Shown one piece after another: positions 22,081 through 33,255 of a stretch of 64,000 bases of DNA. Positions within the stretch are counted from its first letter, which is position 1. Each line of letters begins with the position of its first letter. Source of the stretch: Larix kaempferi (lineage: Eukaryota > Streptophyta > Pinopsida > Pinales > Pinaceae); assembly GCA_027924585.1 (NCBI GenBank), contig BSBM01000007.1, forward strand, positions 10,693,501-10,757,500. The letters are read 5' to 3'. The notes below the pieces were generated by a model. It was not told the DNA's origin. It ran no database searches and worked only from the letters and a program-made list of their open reading frames with translations. The position numbers were made by a program, and so were the translations under genes.

Positions 22081-22362
22081 TTTGGATTAATCCTGTCAAG
22101 TAACTACGCATGAATAACATAAGTTTGCAAAATAGTACAGAACATGGAGCAAGACGCAAGAATTTCAAAACATAGGATCAACATGATAATATGTAAAACT
22201 ACCAAATGAAGACGAAAGAGGAAAAAAGATTTTGTTTGAAGAGAACTGTACTTCTCCCATCCATGATAAGTAGTTTCAAGGTGCTAACTGAGTTTTTTCA
22301 AGACTATGTTTTTTTTTTTTAGAAGGGACTAGGCTCAGGATTTTCCCAGAAGAAAGCGCGAG

Positions 22363-22415
22363 TGGCGCAATGGGTAAAATCCGTCTATGGACGTTTAAGT
22401 TTCACGGGTTCAAGG
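22363..22415 (+). other. tRNA-like A box and B box (Pol III promoter relic)
   Basis: TGGCGCAATGGG (22363-22374) fits the A box of tRNA genes, and GGTTCAAGG (22407-22415) fits the B box, 44 bp apart. No acceptor or T stem can be folded, so it is not a tRNA gene. It could be a SINE head or a decayed tRNA captured in the LTR. The H copy is at 29370-29420. Confidence 0.35.
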
Positions 22416-22719
22416 GACTCGGGGAAAGCTTTGAGGGCCTATGGTTAAAATTTATATGCTTGAGAATGGAAAAAATAACACCACACACAGAACGTCTACC
22501 TGCCATGTGGCTTATACGGGAAAATCAATACCAAGAAAAGTTTGACACATTTAGCAGTAAAACAAAACTGTGGTTGAACCACCTACCTAGAAAAAGATCG
22601 TTGGTCTCGTGCAGGTTGACTATTCTATGAGTGAGCTGAGTTGGAGCAATCTAATAGCTTCAAAACGGCCTTCTCCGATACAAATTCTACCGATAAAACA
22701 ATACAAACTCCCCGAAACC

Positions 22720-22729
22720 CTTATATAAG
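22720..22729 (-). promoter_or_regulatory. TATA box 1 of the G LTR
   Basis: The palindrome CTTATATAAG lies ~640 bp upstream of the LTR-ORF ATG (22080) and just downstream of the 31-bp array. It is conserved in H at 32515-32524. It is the likely promoter of the LTR-ORF, by position. Confidence 0.5.
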
Positions 22730-22869
22730 AGATGACACCTACGAGAAATTAATAGGTTGGTGGAGGACTTAAAACAGCATTAAAAGCACATACGGCGGGG
22801 TCACCTCGGCACGTTTGGCATTTAAGTGTAACCTCCTAAATCGGAAGGAGAAGATGAACTCACCAGACG

Positions 22870-23460
22870 TTGCGGTGAGAACTCGTAAGTTCCATCTGCT
22901 GTTTCGGTGAAAGATGCTGAGTTTGTCCGCCATTGCGGTGAGAACTCGTAAGTCTCACTCGGTGTTGAAAGGTTTTTGCGACTTGAATAAAGCATCCACC
23001 CATTGCGGGAAAGCTCCACAAGTTCGCCCAAAGTTGCGGGGGCACTTACCGAGTTGATCTGACGATCAATGGTTCCGAGACTTAAAAAGGGGACACGCGC
23101 CTATTGCAGAAAAAGATTGGGATTCATTCTGACGTTGCGGCGGAACTTCATGAGTTCTTCCGCCATTGTGGGGAAACTTGCCAAGTTTGTTCGAAAATTG
23201 GCTTCGTGCCTTAGTAAAATAATAATGAGAACCTTCCGACGTTGTGGCGAGAATTCTTGAGTTGGTCCGTCGTTGCGGGAAGGCTTGGTGAGTTCGCCCA
23301 AAGTTTCGGATGGACATGGTGACTTTGCCCGAAAATTACAAAATTAGAAGACTTGATAAAAGAAGCGCCCATTGCGGCCGAACTTCTTGAGTTCTTCTGC
23401 CATTGCGGGTGAAAAAAATGAGTTCTTACCACCGTTGCGAGGGAAAAGCCTGATTTTTGA
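22870..23460. repeat. 31-bp minisatellite of the G LTR, about 17 units
   Basis: Diverged units of 31-32 bp carry CATTGCGG or CGTTGCGG, then GAACTT and GAGTTCGCCCG-like ends. Units occur in nearly regular phase, with a few longer ones. It lies upstream of TATA box 1 in the proposed U3. The H copy is at 32660-33255. Confidence 0.85.
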
Positions 23461-23740
23461 CTTAGAAGAAAAGATCAATAAACTCAAAAGAATGGTTTCT
23501 CTTCAAAAAAACTAAGTATAAAAGACCTTCTAGGGAAAATTTAGCCCCTAAGTAAACTTTATACAAAAAAATAAAACGAGGGTCCCCAATATCTACAAAC
23601 TTTTGGGGGTGATGTTGCAGCAACAACATGACCCTTTTGACATCAACATCATCCACTCCAGCAACCTAGAATATCGTCGATGAGGAGGAATGAGAGCACC
23701 TATTCCATACACAGATATGGGTTCAAAACAATCCATTACA

Positions 23741-24236
23741 TCTAATTGTGGATAATGGTAACCAGAAGAACTTTTTTTCTGAAAATATCATGAAGAAACT
23801 CAGTCTTGTTACCACTCCACATCCTCAGCCTTATAACATCGATTGGATGAAGGATGGACAACAACTAAGGATCACCCAACAATGTAAACTCACCTACTTC
23901 ATTAATCCTTTTGAATATGAAGCACTCTGTGACGTGGCACCACTCTCCGTAGCAAAGGCCTTGTTTGGGAAACCTTACTTATGGGATGGACATCAAAGTT
24001 ACCAGTCACGACCTTAGAAAGTGATTGTTAGAATTCAAAACCGATGGTACAACATACCAGAGCGATCACCTACACCAACCGTTGTAATGATATCTGCTAA
24101 ACAGACAAAGAAGCTCATCAACCATGCTCATAAGTTTTCACTGATCATGATTAAGATGCAACATTCTAGGAAGACTGGAGAAACCATTTGAATCACCAAC
24201 CAGTGCAGCTCTCGACAGAAGCAACAAATCGACAGT
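23741..24236 (+). pseudogene. Element K protease fragment (duplicate copy)
   Basis: This plus-strand Ty3 fragment carries LIVDNGNQKNF (DNG in place of the usual DSG/DTG), TTPHPQPYNIDWMKDG, LTYFINPFE and LCDVAPLSVAKALFGKPYL. It is bounded on the left by the G LTR and on the right by the H gag fragment, with a ~6-nt filler near 24230-24236. The matching stretch at 33536-34029 continues into the rest of K, so this is the truncated tandem-duplicate end. Confidence 0.85.
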
Positions 24237-24723
24237 GAACAAGCTTGTAAACTAAAATACCAGGAAGAAACTTATGGTTCGAAAGTATATGAAAAATCCT
24301 ACAGATGACATCTTCATGCTGCACATTTAAAAGGCTCAGAGCTAAATAAAAGCTCTTTAGGTGATCTTCAGCAGAGACACCTTTTCCAGGATCGTATTTA
24401 GGAAAAACATTCTCAGGGTTCTTAGGCAGATTGTGAAAAGGTCCAACCAAATTCAAAGCTCCTCTTGCTCTCCATGCAGGTACATCCATGGTTCTTCGCG
24501 GAGAGTTAGGTGGAGAATCATGTGGATTATTAGGTGGGGAATTCTTTGGAGTGCACAATTCTTCAAGATCTAAAGGATCTTCAAGTTCGATTTCTCCAAG
24601 AGGTTCTGTGATTTCCTCTAAAGATAAATCTACTAATTCTTCAAATCTTTGAACAAGAACTGAATCGCATGTATATTGTCTTTCCCGTCTAGGAGCTCTT
24701 CTTCTAGGAAGAAAAGGAATCAT
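24237..24723 (-). pseudogene. gag: Element H gag, N-terminal fragment
   Basis: It starts at ATG 24723 (IPFLPRRRAP) and keeps VPAWRARGALNL, FPKYDPGKG, DHLKSFYLALSLLNV and HEDVICRIF. It is closely related to 10450-10937 of G and breaks off at ~24237, where the K fragment begins. The codons that follow in this frame (to 24193) belong to K read backward. A frameshift is present near the truncated end. Confidence 0.88.
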
Positions 24724-24954
24724 GTTTAAACCACCAAGATTCTTAACATAAGCACAGGTATGTCTTCTTAAGTTTTCTACATCAACAAAGATATAGCGTA
24801 CAGCATTTCCTGCTGTGCAAACTCAGAATTAGGATTTAGATTTTCTTGATTTGTTACTTCAAGCTCTGGATTGTCTGGGATTGTTGTTCCAAGTGGGTTT
24901 CTAGTTGGATGTCCTCTTAAAGAAGACTCTCCTTTATCATCCACGCACTGGTGG

Positions 24955-24971
24955 CCCTCCTTCTAGCACCA
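24955..24971 (-). other. Element H primer-binding site (tRNA-Asn type)
   Basis: It is identical in sequence to the G site (TGGTGCTAGAAGGAGGG on the minus strand), 5 nt after the LTR end at 24977. The stretch 24724-24954 is the gag leader. Confidence 0.8.
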
Positions 24972-25668
24972 AAAACTTTTGATGCCTTGGAGATCGTAGC
25001 ATCAATTAGCAAGGGTTTCTCCCTGGTAAGCAGGCCAAATTAGATTGCTCACCGTTTGGTGTGGGAAATCCGTCCGGTTAACGATTCCGGCTAACGTAAG
25101 ATTTAAAGATTTTTTTTCTTTACACCGGTTGCGGCCCGATCCACCGTTTATGTATTTTATTCTAAAGATGATATGCAAGTGCCCTAATCTAAATGCAGGT
25201 AACTAATCTAAGCTAACTAAGACTGTGTAAACAAATTTAATCTATCCTTACAAGGAGCAAACTTTAAAGATGAATACTATACTGAAAGAAACAACTAAAG
25301 ATCAGACAGATAGCTATTTAATCATAAAGATGCATCCATAGCAGAATAAAAAAGATATTAAAGATAGCTTTAATTCTGTTAATACATTCCATTACTCAGT
25401 TTGAGATAGACATCTTTGCACAGAAAATAGAAGAATCATTCATTACAAATAAATAATTCACAACAGTAAGGAAAGATCTCACAGTAAACTATGTCTGATA
25501 CAAGAGTAATCCAGTAAACATCCAACACATCTTTCAGGAAAAAATGTAGTATCCCAGGATTTTATTAGGTAAAATTGAGTTCCTTATACATGCAGAGAAA
25601 TAGTTCACGTACAAGACAGAAAAAAGTATTTCACCTGCCAAAAGTCCCTCTTTCTATTCACTAATCAT

Positions 25669-25679
25669 CTATATATAAG
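25669..25679 (-). promoter_or_regulatory. TATA box 2 of the H LTR
   Basis: CTTATATATAG on the minus strand lies after the LTR-ORF stop and ~110 bp before the AATAAA signal at 25561-25566, as in G. It is likely the promoter for genomic RNA. Confidence 0.5.
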
Positions 25680-25867
25680 TTTACAAAAAGCCTCCAGGGC
25701 TGCCACCTGTCTTCTCTCTTTAATTCTTTTAATTTTCTTTTAAATGATTTACAAAAATGAAGTAATTCGTTGCACTCTTTACATAACCGAAACAAAAAAA
25801 AGACAGTTGTTATTTTGACCACATGATTCGATAACAGGAAAGGAAAGAGGTGATGTGCTATGGCTGT

Positions 25868-28800
25868 CAAGCTACCTCTGGGATGGTGCCTATGTTTCAG
25901 CTGGGGCAACCATCTCAGAGGGTGCTTTTGTCGCAGCTAGTGCCTCTACTCCAGATGATGTGCCTTTCTCGATTGATGCCATTCCTGCTGCTTTCTTATC
26001 TTCTTCTGCAATATAGCTGAACCAAACACCAATGTCTCTTATAACAACATTGGCAGGTTAAGGGAGGGGGATTTTCTTAGAAGTTACATGCTTGTCATGC
26101 TCTGCCTCGATGTCTTTCATTTCTGCTACTATTGTCTGGCGGATTTTGTCAAGCATCCGAGTGTGTACTAAAGGCAGCACGATGCTTTGATGAAGATCAT
26201 CTATTGTTAGCACATCAATTCTCCTCACATATTCCATTTGAGTGTCCAGTTCATCTTTCAAATCAAACAAGCGTTTCTCTTTACTTAGGAAGTCTTCAAG
26301 GGTCTAGGGAAATGCAACCATGCATTTTACATGAACTTATCAGATATTTTGATAAAGACTATTTCCCTTTCCCATTGTCACCTGGATCACAGTGATTAGT
26401 TTGGCACCATAGTTCCTACAAAATTCCATGAATTCTACATCTTCCTTAAAATCAACTACATATTTGAACGGGAGGTGCTTGGGGAAATCCACTTTCCCTT
26501 CTCTCCATTCCATCTGTCTTAAAATATCTGCTTTTACCCATGTGTACTTGTTTCTTAGCCTAACAGCTTCAGAGTTAATTTCCTTCATTCTGTCCAGCAT
26601 GGCCTTTAGCCTGCAAACTTCTTCAGTAAGTAGTTCTTTCTTCTCATGCATTTGCTTAAGCACATCACAAGATTTCTCGTGAAAAGGAGTCATATCCATT
26701 GCTCTGCTTTTTGCTTGTTCTAACTACTCAACCAAAAACTGCTTATCTTCTTCTTATTTAACAACCTTAGCTTCGGAGTCATCCTTCTCTCCTTCAAGTA
26801 CCATCAGTTGTACTGCCATGTGTTCTTTTTCCTCTTCCAAGTGGTGATATTTATCTAACTCCTTATGATTGGATAGAAGGTGATTATATTTCTTTACTAC
26901 GAGCTCCCTATAAGACTGCTCATTGGCCACAGTGTGCTGCAACATATGAGCCCTTTTCTTAGATGACTCGAACTTATTGACTATGTCGATTACATTGTCC
27001 TCGCTTGCTTTGGTTGCCGCCACAACAGCATATGCCATAGCCACAGGAGCTTGCTTCATGTTTTGCATAACCGTAGTTTCCTGATGGGTGACAATCTTCG
27101 ACTCAAAAGGTCTCTTTAACTTTGTCTCTAGCTTCAAAAAAATAGACTTCCTGTCTCTGTTATATACAAATTTGTTCCACTAGGACACAGTGTGATCCTT
27201 TGATGGGGTGAAAGGGATCAGTGGGATATTTTCTATGGGGACATTCTCTTCAGCAGCAGGGGTCTATACTGTTTGGGATGAACCTACATCCATTTCCTGT
27301 GTATTAGGATCATCAACTTGTGCATCTTCACTGGCCTTAGTTTCTTCTTCGGCTTTATGTCGTCTTTCTTCTTCTTCAGCCTTTAGCTGATTTTCCATCA
27401 CCTCCCTTTCTTCTTGCTCTTTAGCAGCTTGCTACAATATTGCCTCTTCTAACTCTTGATCCTGAAGCCTCTAGGCTTCCTCTTCTTGCAGCCTAAGAGT
27501 TTCTGCCTCCTGAAGCTTAAGAGCTTCTTCATGCTGAATCTTAATAGCTTTTCCCTGCTCCATTCACAACTTGTTGGCAACTTTTTTATGGATTCTATCT
27601 ACTTCCTCCTTTAGCCTTTGCTCTTCATTAGCTAGAGCTTCTGCTACTTCCTTTTCTTTCTGCAACTTGTCTTCTTGCGAATTTGGACAGTGGTAGAGAT
27701 AGAACTAGCTCCACCTTTGTGGTGGCATATTCGCAACTCAGTCATGTTGTTGATTCCCCTATATACTTCCTCATCCTGATCGTAGTAATGGGCATAATCA
27801 AAGTGGGCATACAACGCTTTACAATGTTTTGCAACTTTGTTCCGCCTAAAATTTCTATGAAAAATTGCTTCTCCGAAGTGAAAACCCTTTATATCTTGAA
27901 TGAACTCTTCGACTAATGCAACCCCTGAGAACTTATAGGCTCTGACATAGATAGGCAGCGGAGGGAATGAAGCCTTCTTCTATTTATTCAAAAATCCTCA
28001 GACCCGATCAAGAAAAAATTACCTAATTGCTTCTTTCAAGACTATGTAATCAGTGGCATATATGGGCAAGATATATGGTGTCTTATAGCCTCCATACATT
28101 CCTATATAAGTACCATCCTCTGAAAAGTAGAAATCGCCATAATTTTCCATAACTGCCATGGCATTCTCTAATAAGCAACTAGGTTCTTCATTTAACATCT
28201 GCTCATATAGAGGTATGACGAATTCTTCACAAATGAGTTTGTAATGCATCCTGTAATTTTGAGCCCACGATATCTTATAAGCAGTATATACTGGGGTGTT
28301 GGATTGATTCCAAACACAAGCTAGCTCGGGGAAAGGGAGTTTTTCCAAAATGCAAACGATAAGATATGAAGCCATGTAAAATTCTGACTTATTTAGAACC
28401 AGTCCTTCTTTGGCTACAGCTACGATGGATGAAAAACTGTCTGAGAGGATAGTTTCCCAATCAAAGACAGTTCCCTTAAATGCTACATAATGGATTATGG
28501 GGGCCCATTATATCCTGTAAACAGTTCCATCAGCCATGCCAAAAATTCTGCTTAACATAAGGGCGATCATCCAAAAATGAGCGCTCAAATTTTGAACTTC
28601 ATATTCATCACTATCTCTTTTCCTTAGCTGCTTTCCTGTGACTAATAGCTTCTTAGCCATTTCAAAATTGTCCATCTGCCCCAGCCATTCATCATTCAGT
28701 GCCTGCTAAGAACGTGGTAATTTGTAGGCTACTGCAATGTAGGCTAGATGGAACGAGGTGAACGCCTCTCCTTTGCTATCATACAACACTCTTGTTCTCG

Positions 28801-29086
28801 GGTTTGCATTCTCTAGGATCCACCCAATCACATATGAGCAAGGAAAGAGGTCAGGGAGTGTGGAGGCTTTGGATATACAAGAGCTTTCTATATTTTGATA
28901 GATTTGCTCTTCCTCCAAGAGTGCTTCTGGGATGTCTTGGTCTCTGAGCATACGATAAACATATCCCCATTTGACTTCAGGAGGGACACCTGTGATGGAC
29001 TTGGTATCCTCGAAAAAAATTTCAACTCTTGGCTCTTCTGGTTCCGGTTTAGCCACCTTGGCTTTCTTTTTGCTACCCTTCGGCAT
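25868..29086 (-). pseudogene. LTR-ORF copy 2 (~1,070 codons, unknown family)
   Basis: It runs from ATG 29086 to a stop near 25868, the same span as copy 1. The N-terminus is basic (PKGSKKKAKVAKPEPEEP), followed by ITGVPPEVKWGYVYRML and FPCSYVIGWILEN. A stop near 28706 is TAG where copy 1 has CAG. Further frames are 28019-28375 (NYRMHYKLICEEFVIPLYEQ, YFSEDGTYIGMYGG), a Glu-rich coiled-coil part (27400-27660), 26754-27137, and the C-terminal coil 26340-26699. By eye the first ~125 residues are about 80% identical to copy 1. The middle and C-terminus look like coiled coils and the N-terminal half globular. Function is unknown. An extra ORF is known in Ogre-type Ty3 elements, but there it lies between LTR and gag, not upstream of the primer-binding site. 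Confidence 0.7.
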
Positions 29087-29369
29087 TTTGGCTTAATCCT
29101 GTCAAGTGACTATGCATGAATAACATAAGTTTGCAAAATAGTACAGAACATGGAGCAAGACGCAAGAATTTCAAAACATAGGATCAGCATGATAATATGT
29201 AACACTGCCAAATGAGGACGAAAGAGGAAAAAAATATTTTGTTTTAACGGAACTGTACTTCTCCCATCCATGATAAGTAGTTTCAGGGTGTCAACAGAGT
29301 TTTTTCAAGACTATGTTTTTTTTTTTTAGAAGGGACTAGGCTTAGGATTTCCCTAGACGAAAGCACGAG

Positions 29370-29420
29370 TGACGCAATGGGTAAAAGTTGCCTATGGACA
29401 TTTAAGTTTCACGGGTTCAA
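29370..29420 (+). other. tRNA-like A and B boxes, H copy
   Basis: TGACGCAATGGG (29370-29381) and GGTTCAA (29414-29420) correspond to the boxes at 22363-22415, with one change in the A box. This copy is inherited with the LTR and is not an independent insertion. Confidence 0.3.
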
Positions 29421-29712
29421 TGTACTAGAGGAAAGCTGTGAGGGCCTATGGTTAAAAGTTATATGCTTAAGAATGGCCAAAATAACAGCACACGCAGAAC
29501 GTCTACCGGCCATGTAGCTTATACAGGAAAATCGATACCGAGAAAAGTTTGACGCATTTAGTAGTAAAACAAAATAGTGGTAGAACCACCTACCTGGAAA
29601 AAGATCGTTGGTCTCGAGGAGGTTGACTATGCTGTGAGTGAGCTGAGCTGGAGCAGTCTAACAGCTTCAGAACGACGTTCTTCGATACAAATTCTACCAA
29701 TAAAATAATACA

Positions 29713-30397
29713 TGTTAGGATATTCCTATACTCCATCCTAGTCCCACCAGTATTTTGATCCTTTACATTTTCAGTCATGCATGCACTTTTAGGGTTTGCA
29801 TGCATTTTGTATGCATCCCAGTCATCAGTCTAGCACCTAGCCCTTAGTTAGCCAGCCCCCAGGATCTTCTCACTATTCAATTTTATCCCTCCAGTTGCTT
29901 AATGCACCCTTCTTCCTTGATTTTAGGAAACAACTCGCCCTTCTTCACCTACAAGTCCAGTTGTCTTCAGTTTACACTTAGTTACACTCAGTTACACCTA
30001 CCAGACTTAGTTTGACCGATGGTTGACAGTTACTTGAGCATTGATGACTCCACTGATGATGATGAAGACTTCCAGTTGTGCTCCGATGATCATTAGGACA
30101 CCTAGTTTTGCTCCGATGATACTCTATTGATCTTATGATCACTCTGAGAGGCTAATTCGAATTGCCACCTTAGGCATTCGAATCCTCTCTACCATTGTAC
30201 TATTTATTTGTCCATATTGTGATTAATTAATTAGTGTGTGTGAAGTATTATTGCTTCTATCCGAGTTCTATTGTACCATATTATTCTTTTGCTCATTATA
30301 CTGTATTGACCACTCTTCTTCTATTTTCTTGCTTAATCATAATCATTCTCTTGTGAGGTATACATCATCTCTTAGATCTGCTATGAGGATTTTCACA
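29713..30397 (+). repeat. Element J 5' LTR (685 bp)
   Basis: It begins TGTTAGGATATTCCTATACT and ends TTTTCACA next to the primer-binding site. It contains the sequence TGTGATTAATTAATTAGTGT near 30215-30240. Confidence 0.92.
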
Positions 30398-30557
30398 TCG
30401 TATCAGAGCATGTTGAGAGTATTTTTTACTCCATTCTTGAGGGGTTTTTGCAGGTTATTACCAAGATTTTGAGTGCAGCAGTTGCAGTAGTTTCTGCTTT
30501 TTTGCAGCAGTAGCAGTTGCAATTATTCTATATTGTTTTTGTAGGTCCTCTACAGAT

Positions 30558-31640
30558 TCTATGTATTCATCAGGAATTACTCCTCTTTCTCCATTCAACT
30601 ATGATGAATGGAAACCACAAATGATAGCACATTTAAAGAGACATGGTCTCTTTGATTATTGTTTTGAAAGAAAGTTTGAATCCTATGATGAAGAGAGTGA
30701 CTGATAGATAAAGGTAAAAAAGCTTGTGCAGTCATGATGTATGCTATGCCTCGATGCATGTTATATGACCTCCCTGGTATTTCATCTCCAAAAGAGCTAT
30801 GGGCTCACCTGGATGAAAGCTTTGGCAAACAGAATGAAGGATTTGGTCCAAGCCCTTTCGAGAACAAGAAAAGTGATGCATTCGCTCCCCTTGATGGTCT
30901 CTCAGATCATGAACCAGTATCATCTCATATTGAAGTTGTTGACAAAGAACTTGCATATTCTCCACTCATGCTCCAACTTTCTTCTCTTTCTATGCCAACT
31001 TACACTCTAGATATTGTAGAAGGTCCTAAATCCTCTCTTGCACCAGATTCTGTTGGTTTGCATCATGACACATGATTATTTCGGAGGTAAAATCAGCTAT
31101 TGGAGGTAATGCATTTGCTCCTCTCAAGCAATCATCTCTTATCTACTACTATATGATCATTAGCACATGCTTTCAGAAGGTTATTGAAGAATATGGCCAT
31201 TGCCACCCGCTTGAGATAATTTCTCATGCATCCATTGGTTTTGATCTCACCTCTTATGGTTCATAGGAGATCTCAAGAAACCATTTCCATTCGCTTGGGA
31301 TAATTTCTCATGCATATGATAGTTTTGATCTCACCTCTTATGGTTCAAAGGAGTTCTCAAGAAACTATTCTTCAAGTCTTAAATCTTATTTGGATTTCAA
31401 GCAATTATTATTTGATGGTTCTTTTTGGCATAATCTCACCCATGATGGTTCAAAGGAGAAGACAAAAGACTATCTTCATATTCATGATTTTGATCCTACC
31501 TCAGCTGATTCGAATCACAGGTTCAAGGATCATCCTCATACTTTTGGATTTGTTCTCATCACATTCGATCTGAAGAGAAAGTACAAGCACATGTTTTTTG
31601 AGCATGATCCACTTCTTCCCAAGAAGAAGATACCTCCAGA
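30558..31640 (+). pseudogene. gag: Element J gag remnant and tail
   Basis: The frame opens at ATG near 30558 with the Copia gag start (PLSPFNYDEWKPQMIAHLKRHG), then a stop near 30701. The 30734-31075 frame includes ISSPKELWAHLDESFGKQN, another conserved part of the UBN2-type gag. Beyond ~30870 it no longer resembles gag. The 31180-31470 part holds two to three ~100-bp repeats containing CTCACCTCTTATGGTTCA. No zinc knuckle, protease or RT is present. Confidence 0.75.
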
Positions 31641-31833
31641 CATATGACCAAGCATCACACCTGCTTGAGTTTGGAGCATTTATTTTTTATGTTTTCCTTA
31701 CAGTCTGTTTTGAGGAGGGGGTATTTTTCCCATGAAATTTTTCCCACATCCTTGGTTTATTGACTATTATTATTCATTGTATTGGGTGACCTTTGGTCTT
31801 AGTTACTAGGGCCCAGGATTGATTAAGGGGGGG

Positions 31834-32495
31834 TGTTATGATATTCCTATACTCCATCCTAGTCCCACCAGTATTTTGATCCTTTACATTTTCAGTCATG
31901 CATGCACTTTTAGGGTTTACATGCATCCAGTCATCAGTCCAGTACCTAGCCCTTAGTTAGCCAGCCCCTAGGAGCTTCTCACTATTCAGTTTTAGCCCTC
32001 CAGTTGCTTAATGCGCCCTTCTTCACCTACCAGTCCAGTTGTCTTCAGTTTACACTTAGTTACACCTACCAGACTCAGTTTGACTGATGGTTGACAATTA
32101 CTTGAGCATTGATGACTCCACTGATGCTGATGAAGACTTCCCGTTGTGCTCCGATGATCATGAGGACACCTAGTTGTGCTCCGATGATCACGAGGACACC
32201 TAGTTGTCCTTCGACGACACTCTATTGATATTATGATCACTCTAAGAGGCTAATTCGAATTGCCACCTTAGGCATTCGAATCCTCTCTACCATTGTACTA
32301 TTTATTTGTCCATATTGTGATTAATTAATTAGTGTGTGTGAAGTATTATTGCTTCTATCTGAGTTCTACTGTACCATATTATTCTATTGCTCATTATATT
32401 GTATTAACCACTCTTCTTCTATTTTCTTGCTTAATCATAATCATTCTCTTGTGAGGTATACATCATCTCTTAGATCTGCTATGAGGATTTTCACA
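31834..32495 (+). repeat. Element J 3' LTR (662 bp)
   Basis: It begins TGTTATGATATTCCTATACT and ends TTTTCACA. Compared with the 5' LTR it has a few small deletions and scattered substitutions. Confidence 0.92.
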
Positions 32496-32659
32496 ATACA
32501 AACTCCCTGAAACCCTTATATAAGAGATGACACATGCAGGCAATTAATAGGTTGGTGGAGGCCTTAAAATGGTGTTAAAAGCGCGTACGGTGGGGTCACC
32601 TCAGCACGTTTGGAATTTAAGTGTAACCATCAAAATCGGACGGAGAAGATGAACTCACT

Positions 32660-33255
32660 TGATGTTGAGGTGAGAACTCATAAGTTCCTTCCGCTGTTTC
32701 GGCGAAATATTTTGAGTTTGTCCGCCATTGCGGTGAGAACTTGTAAGTCTCACCCGGTGTTGAATGGTTTTTACGACTTGAATAAAGCATCCGCCTGTTG
32801 CAGGAAAGATCCATAGGTTCGCCCGAAGTTGCGGGGGCACTTACCGGGTTGATCCGACAATCACTGGCTCCGAGACTTAAAAAGGGGACACACGCCCATT
32901 GCGGAAAAAGATTGGGAGTCATTCCGACGTTGCGGTGGAACTTCATGAGTTCTTCCATCGTTGCGGGGAAACTTGCCAAGTTTGTCTGAAAAGTGGCTTT
33001 GTGCCTTAGTAAAAGAATAACGAGAACCTTCCATCGTTGCGGTGAGAATTCTTGAGTTGGTCCGTCATTGCGGGAAGGCTTGGTGAGTTCGCCCGAAGTT
33101 TCGAATGGACTTGGTGATTTTGCCAGAAAAGTACAAGGTCAGAAGACTTGATAAAAGAAGCGCCCGTTGCGGCCGAACTTCATGAGTTCTTCCGCCGTTG
33201 CGGGTGAAAAAGATGAGTTCTTATCGTCGTTGTGGGTGAAAATCTTGAGTTTTGA
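32660..33255. repeat. 31-bp minisatellite of the H LTR
   Basis: It is the same array as 22870-23460, unit for unit, with C-to-T and G-to-A differences. It confirms that the array predates the duplication. Confidence 0.85.

Larger units (their letters stand above)
11192..23740 (-). repeat. Element G 5' LTR, ~5.77 kb net, interrupted by element B
   Basis: On the minus strand the proposed LTR runs from TGTAATGG (23740) to CATCAACA (11192). Without B and one 5-bp duplication it is about 5,772 bp. The copy in H (24977-33535 without J) is about 5,771 bp. Contents in order: a 31-bp minisatellite, TATA box 1, a tRNA-like segment on the other strand, a ~1,070-codon ORF, TATA box 2, a polyadenylation signal and the LTR end. 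The 3' end is fixed by the primer-binding site. The 5' end is inferred from the junction with K and from the TG start. A 3' LTR is not in the window, so the LTR reading is not proven. Confidence 0.6.
29713..32495 (+). mobile_element. Small Copia derivative J (gag-only)
   Basis: LTRs 29713-30397 and 31834-32495 enclose 1.4 kb. The 5-bp duplication ATACA is at 29708-29712 and 32496-32500; the empty site is seen near 22700 in copy 1. The primer-binding site TCGTATCAGAGC (30398-30409) has one change. The polypurine tract AAGGGGGGG is at 31825-31833. It carries only an N-terminal gag remnant and no enzymes. Its LTR is the same family as E. Confidence 0.93.

Noticed and set aside
22355-22430. A complete tRNA gene
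   Set aside because: A and B boxes are present but the acceptor, D and T stems do not pair, and the second copy is also unpaired.
22870-23460. Minisatellite as a possible CRISPR array or coding repeat
   Set aside because: Units abut without spacers, diverge gradually and have stops in all frames; the context is a plant LTR.
25661-25909. 82-codon minus ORF downstream of LTR-ORF copy 2 (and 11875-12114 in copy 1)
   Set aside because: It overlaps the end of the LTR-ORF in another frame, crosses TATA box 2 and shows no motif; it is more likely a transcribed but untranslated part of the LTR.
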